From Methylovirgula sp. (GTDB lineage Bacteria > Pseudomonadota > Alphaproteobacteria > Rhizobiales > Beijerinckiaceae): 6,468 nucleotides of DNA. Under the pieces are notes generated by a model, which was not told the origin of the DNA, ran no database searches, and worked only from the letters and a program-made list of their open reading frames with translations. Both the position numbers and the translations under genes were made by a program. This document shows positions 5,064 through 6,468 of this stretch, piece by piece. How positions within the stretch are numbered: the stretch's first letter is position 1; the number at the start of each line of letters is the position of its first letter. The stretch covers positions 1 through 6,468 of the forward strand of contig JASHUD010000046.1 of NCBI GenBank assembly GCA_030040215.1. The letters are read 5' to 3'.

Positions 5064-6196
5064 ACGCGCTTGAGACCACGCCGACGCCCATCTCCGCTCC
5101 GGTCGGCATTCTCGCCGAACTGACGCATCGCTGCCCGCTCGGCTGCCCCTATTGCTCGAATCCGGTCGAGCTCGATTCCCGCGCCGGCGAGCTCGATACC
5201 GAGACCTGGAAGCGCGTCTTCTCGGAAGCCGCCGCGGCCGGCATTCTTCATGCGCATCTCTCCGGCGGCGAGCCGGCGTCGCGCCGCGATCTCGTCGAGA
5301 TCGTCGCGCATTGCAAGAAAGTCGGGCTCTACACCAACCTCATCACCTCCGGGATCGGCCTCACCCAGGAAAGAATGCGCGAACTGGCGGACGCGGGGCT
5401 CGATCATGTGCAGCTTTCGATCCAGGACGCCATGGCCGAATCGGCCGATAGGATCGCCGGCTACAAGGGCGCGTTCGCGCGCAAGATCGACGTTGCAAGA
5501 TGGGTCAACGAGGTAGGCATTCCGCTTACCGTGAACGCCGTCATTCACCGCGCCAATATCGCGCGCGCCGGCCGCATGGTGGAATTCGCGGTCGAACTCG
5601 GCGCGCGGCGGGTCGAGATCGCCCATACGCAATATTACGCCTGGGCCCTCGTCAATCGGAAGGTCCTGATGCCGTCGCACGCCCAGGTCGAGAAGGCGGT
5701 GGCCGAGGTCGAAGGTCTGCGCGAAACCTATGCCGGCAAGATCGTGATCGATCACGTCATCCCGGACTATTACGCCAAATATCCGAAGGCCTGCATGGGC
5801 GGTTGGGGCAAGCGCACGATGAACGTCACGCCGCATGGCAAGGTTTTGCCCTGCCACGCCGCCGAGACCATTCCCGGGCTTGAGTTCTGGACGGTGCGCG
5901 AACACTCGCTCATCGATATCTGGATGAATTCCCCGGCCTTCAACGCCTTCCGGGGTACGGAGTGGATGCTCGAGCCGTGCCGTTCATGCCCGCGTAAGAC
6001 GATCGATTTCGGCGGCTGCCGCTGCCAGGCTCTGGCGCTTACCGGCGATGCCCGCAACGCCGATCCGATCTGTCACCTTTCGCCGCATCACGACAAAGTG
6101 GCGGAGATTGCCGCCACTTTCGACGATGTCGATGCAAATGTCTCGGCATCCGACTATATCTACCGCACGCTCAAGACGCGGGTGCCGGCCGAATAG
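5060..6196 (+). CDS. pqqE: PqqE, radical SAM/SPASM PqqA Glu-Tyr cross-linking enzyme
   Basis: PqqE uses S-adenosylmethionine and a reduced [4Fe-4S] cluster to form the carbon-carbon bond between the Glu16 and Tyr20 side chains of PqqA, with PqqD as partner. It is the first chemical step of the pathway. The 378 residues contain the radical SAM motif HRCPLGCPYC (Cys25, Cys29, Cys32), the SAM-binding SGGEP (68-72), and a complete C-terminal SPASM domain: Cys245 (KACMGGWG), Cys265 (LPCHAAE), Cys307, Cys310, Cys320, Cys322 and Cys338. Asp316 in TIDFGGC corresponds to the unusual aspartate cluster ligand reported for the Methylobacterium enzyme (offset three). The start shares ATGA with pqqD; only a poor GGTGGA precedes it. 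No protease gene (pqqF or pqqG) follows, so precursor cleavage must be encoded elsewhere. I see no clear terminator in the 39 bases after the stop. Confidence 0.97.
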   Translation: MNALETTPTPISAPVGILAELTHRCPLGCPYCSNPVELDSRAGELDTETWKRVFSEAAAAGILHAHLSGGEPASRRDLVEIVAHCKKVGLYTNLITSGIGLTQERMRELADAGLDHVQLSIQDAMAESADRIAGYKGAFARKIDVARWVNEVGIPLTVNAVIHRANIARAGRMVEFAVELGARRVEIAHTQYYAWALVNRKVLMPSHAQVEKAVAEVEGLRETYAGKIVIDHVIPDYYAKYPKACMGGWGKRTMNVTPHGKVLPCHAAETIPGLEFWTVREHSLIDIWMNSPAFNAFRGTEWMLEPCRSCPRKTIDFGGCRCQALALTGDARNADPICHLSPHHDKVAEIAATFDDVDANVSASDYIYRTLKTRVPAE

Positions 6197-6235
6197 GAAG
6201 TGCTTGGCATCCTCGCCCACTCGTGAGGTCGGGAG

Positions 6236-6468
6236 ATGATGCAAGGCAAAACCGTGGTCATCACCGGCGCTACGTCCGGAATCGGCGAAGTTGCCGGCAT
6301 CGAACTCGCCCGCATGGGGGCGCGGATCGTCGCGGTAGCGCGCAGCAAGGCGCGCGGCGAGGCGACGCTGGCGCGCCTCAACGAGCAGGCGCCCGGGCTC
6401 GCACACAAGATCCACTACGCCGATCTGGCGAATCTCGCTGAGATGAAGCGCGTCGCCGCGGAGATCGC
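6236..6468 (+). CDS. Short-chain dehydrogenase/reductase, 5' part (77 residues visible)
   Basis: The frame runs open past the right window edge. The protein starts MMQGKTVVITGATSGIG, with the SDR nucleotide-binding motif TGxxxGxG at 10-17, then ARIVAVARSK after the second strand and YADLANL (Asp63 of the conserved D-L motif that holds the adenine ring). Arg36 just after the second strand suggests a preference for NADP(H). The overall look is of the retinol-dehydrogenase-like SDR group, but the catalytic Ser-Tyr-Lys residues lie beyond the window, so no substrate can be named. The start is ATG 6236 with TGAGG seven bases upstream; ATG 6239 is equally possible. It lies 39 bases after pqqE on the same strand and could be read with the pqq operon, but nothing shows a role in PQQ synthesis. 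Confidence 0.85.
   Translation, partial: MMQGKTVVITGATSGIGEVAGIELARMGARIVAVARSKARGEATLARLNEQAPGLAHKIHYADLANLAEMKRVAAEI

Noticed and set aside
4658..5905. Long open frame of 415 codons on the - strand opposite pqqC, pqqD and pqqE
   Set aside because: It is a mirror of GC-rich codon use on the coding strand. Its translation is rich in Arg, Asp and His without domain motifs, and it lies opposite well-identified genes.
3009..6196. A novel peptide-modification system different from PQQ
   Set aside because: All five genes match PqqA-E in order, length and catalytic residues, and the precursor has the exact E-x-x-x-Y core, so this is a standard PQQ operon.

Overview
This window reads as the chromosome of a high-GC alphaproteobacterium, most likely of the order Hyphomicrobiales and plausibly a methylotroph or relative (Methylobacterium, Methylocystis or Beijerinckiaceae type). 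The reasons are the trpA-accD-folC gene order, the AccD form that has lost most of its zinc-finger cysteines, a PqqA whose core (ICVGMEVTSYESAEI-like) resembles the Methylobacterium peptide as I remember it, and a GC-rich palindromic repeat of a kind common in these genomes. The taxonomic placement is inference. All recognised genes are on the + strand.

Layout. (1) Positions 1-316 are the 3' end of trpA (tryptophan synthase alpha); its last nine codons and stop lie inside a palindromic repeat. (2) Positions 317-506 are a non-coding gap holding a second, inverted copy of that repeat. (3) accD (507-1376) and folC (1373-2713) share an ATGA stop/start overlap. (4) Positions 2714-3008 are a relatively AT-rich non-coding region with several inverted and direct repeats, a weak promoter candidate and a perfect 7-bp inverted repeat before the next gene. 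(5) A complete pqqA-pqqB-pqqC-pqqD-pqqE operon occupies 3009-6196. It includes a 25-residue pqqA that is easily missed. B/C, C/D and D/E each overlap by ATGA, and pqqB starts at TTG. (6) The 5' part of a short-chain dehydrogenase/reductase gene (6236 to the window end) follows pqqE after 39 bases.

How the genes work together. PqqA is the ribosomal precursor peptide. PqqD binds it and presents it to PqqE, a radical SAM/SPASM enzyme that joins the side chains of Glu16 and Tyr20. A protease not encoded here (PqqF/PqqG type) releases the cross-linked pair, PqqB hydroxylates the tyrosine ring, and PqqC carries out the final ring closure and oxidation to pyrroloquinoline quinone. PQQ is the cofactor of periplasmic methanol, alcohol and glucose dehydrogenases. 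The upstream genes serve tryptophan, fatty-acid and folate synthesis and are a separate housekeeping block.

I see no undescribed multi-gene system. The points most worth a second look are the repeat-derived C-terminus of TrpA, the covarying hairpin in the two repeat copies, the structured leader before pqqA, and the unfused pqqC/pqqD pair next to a Methylobacterium-like PqqA.
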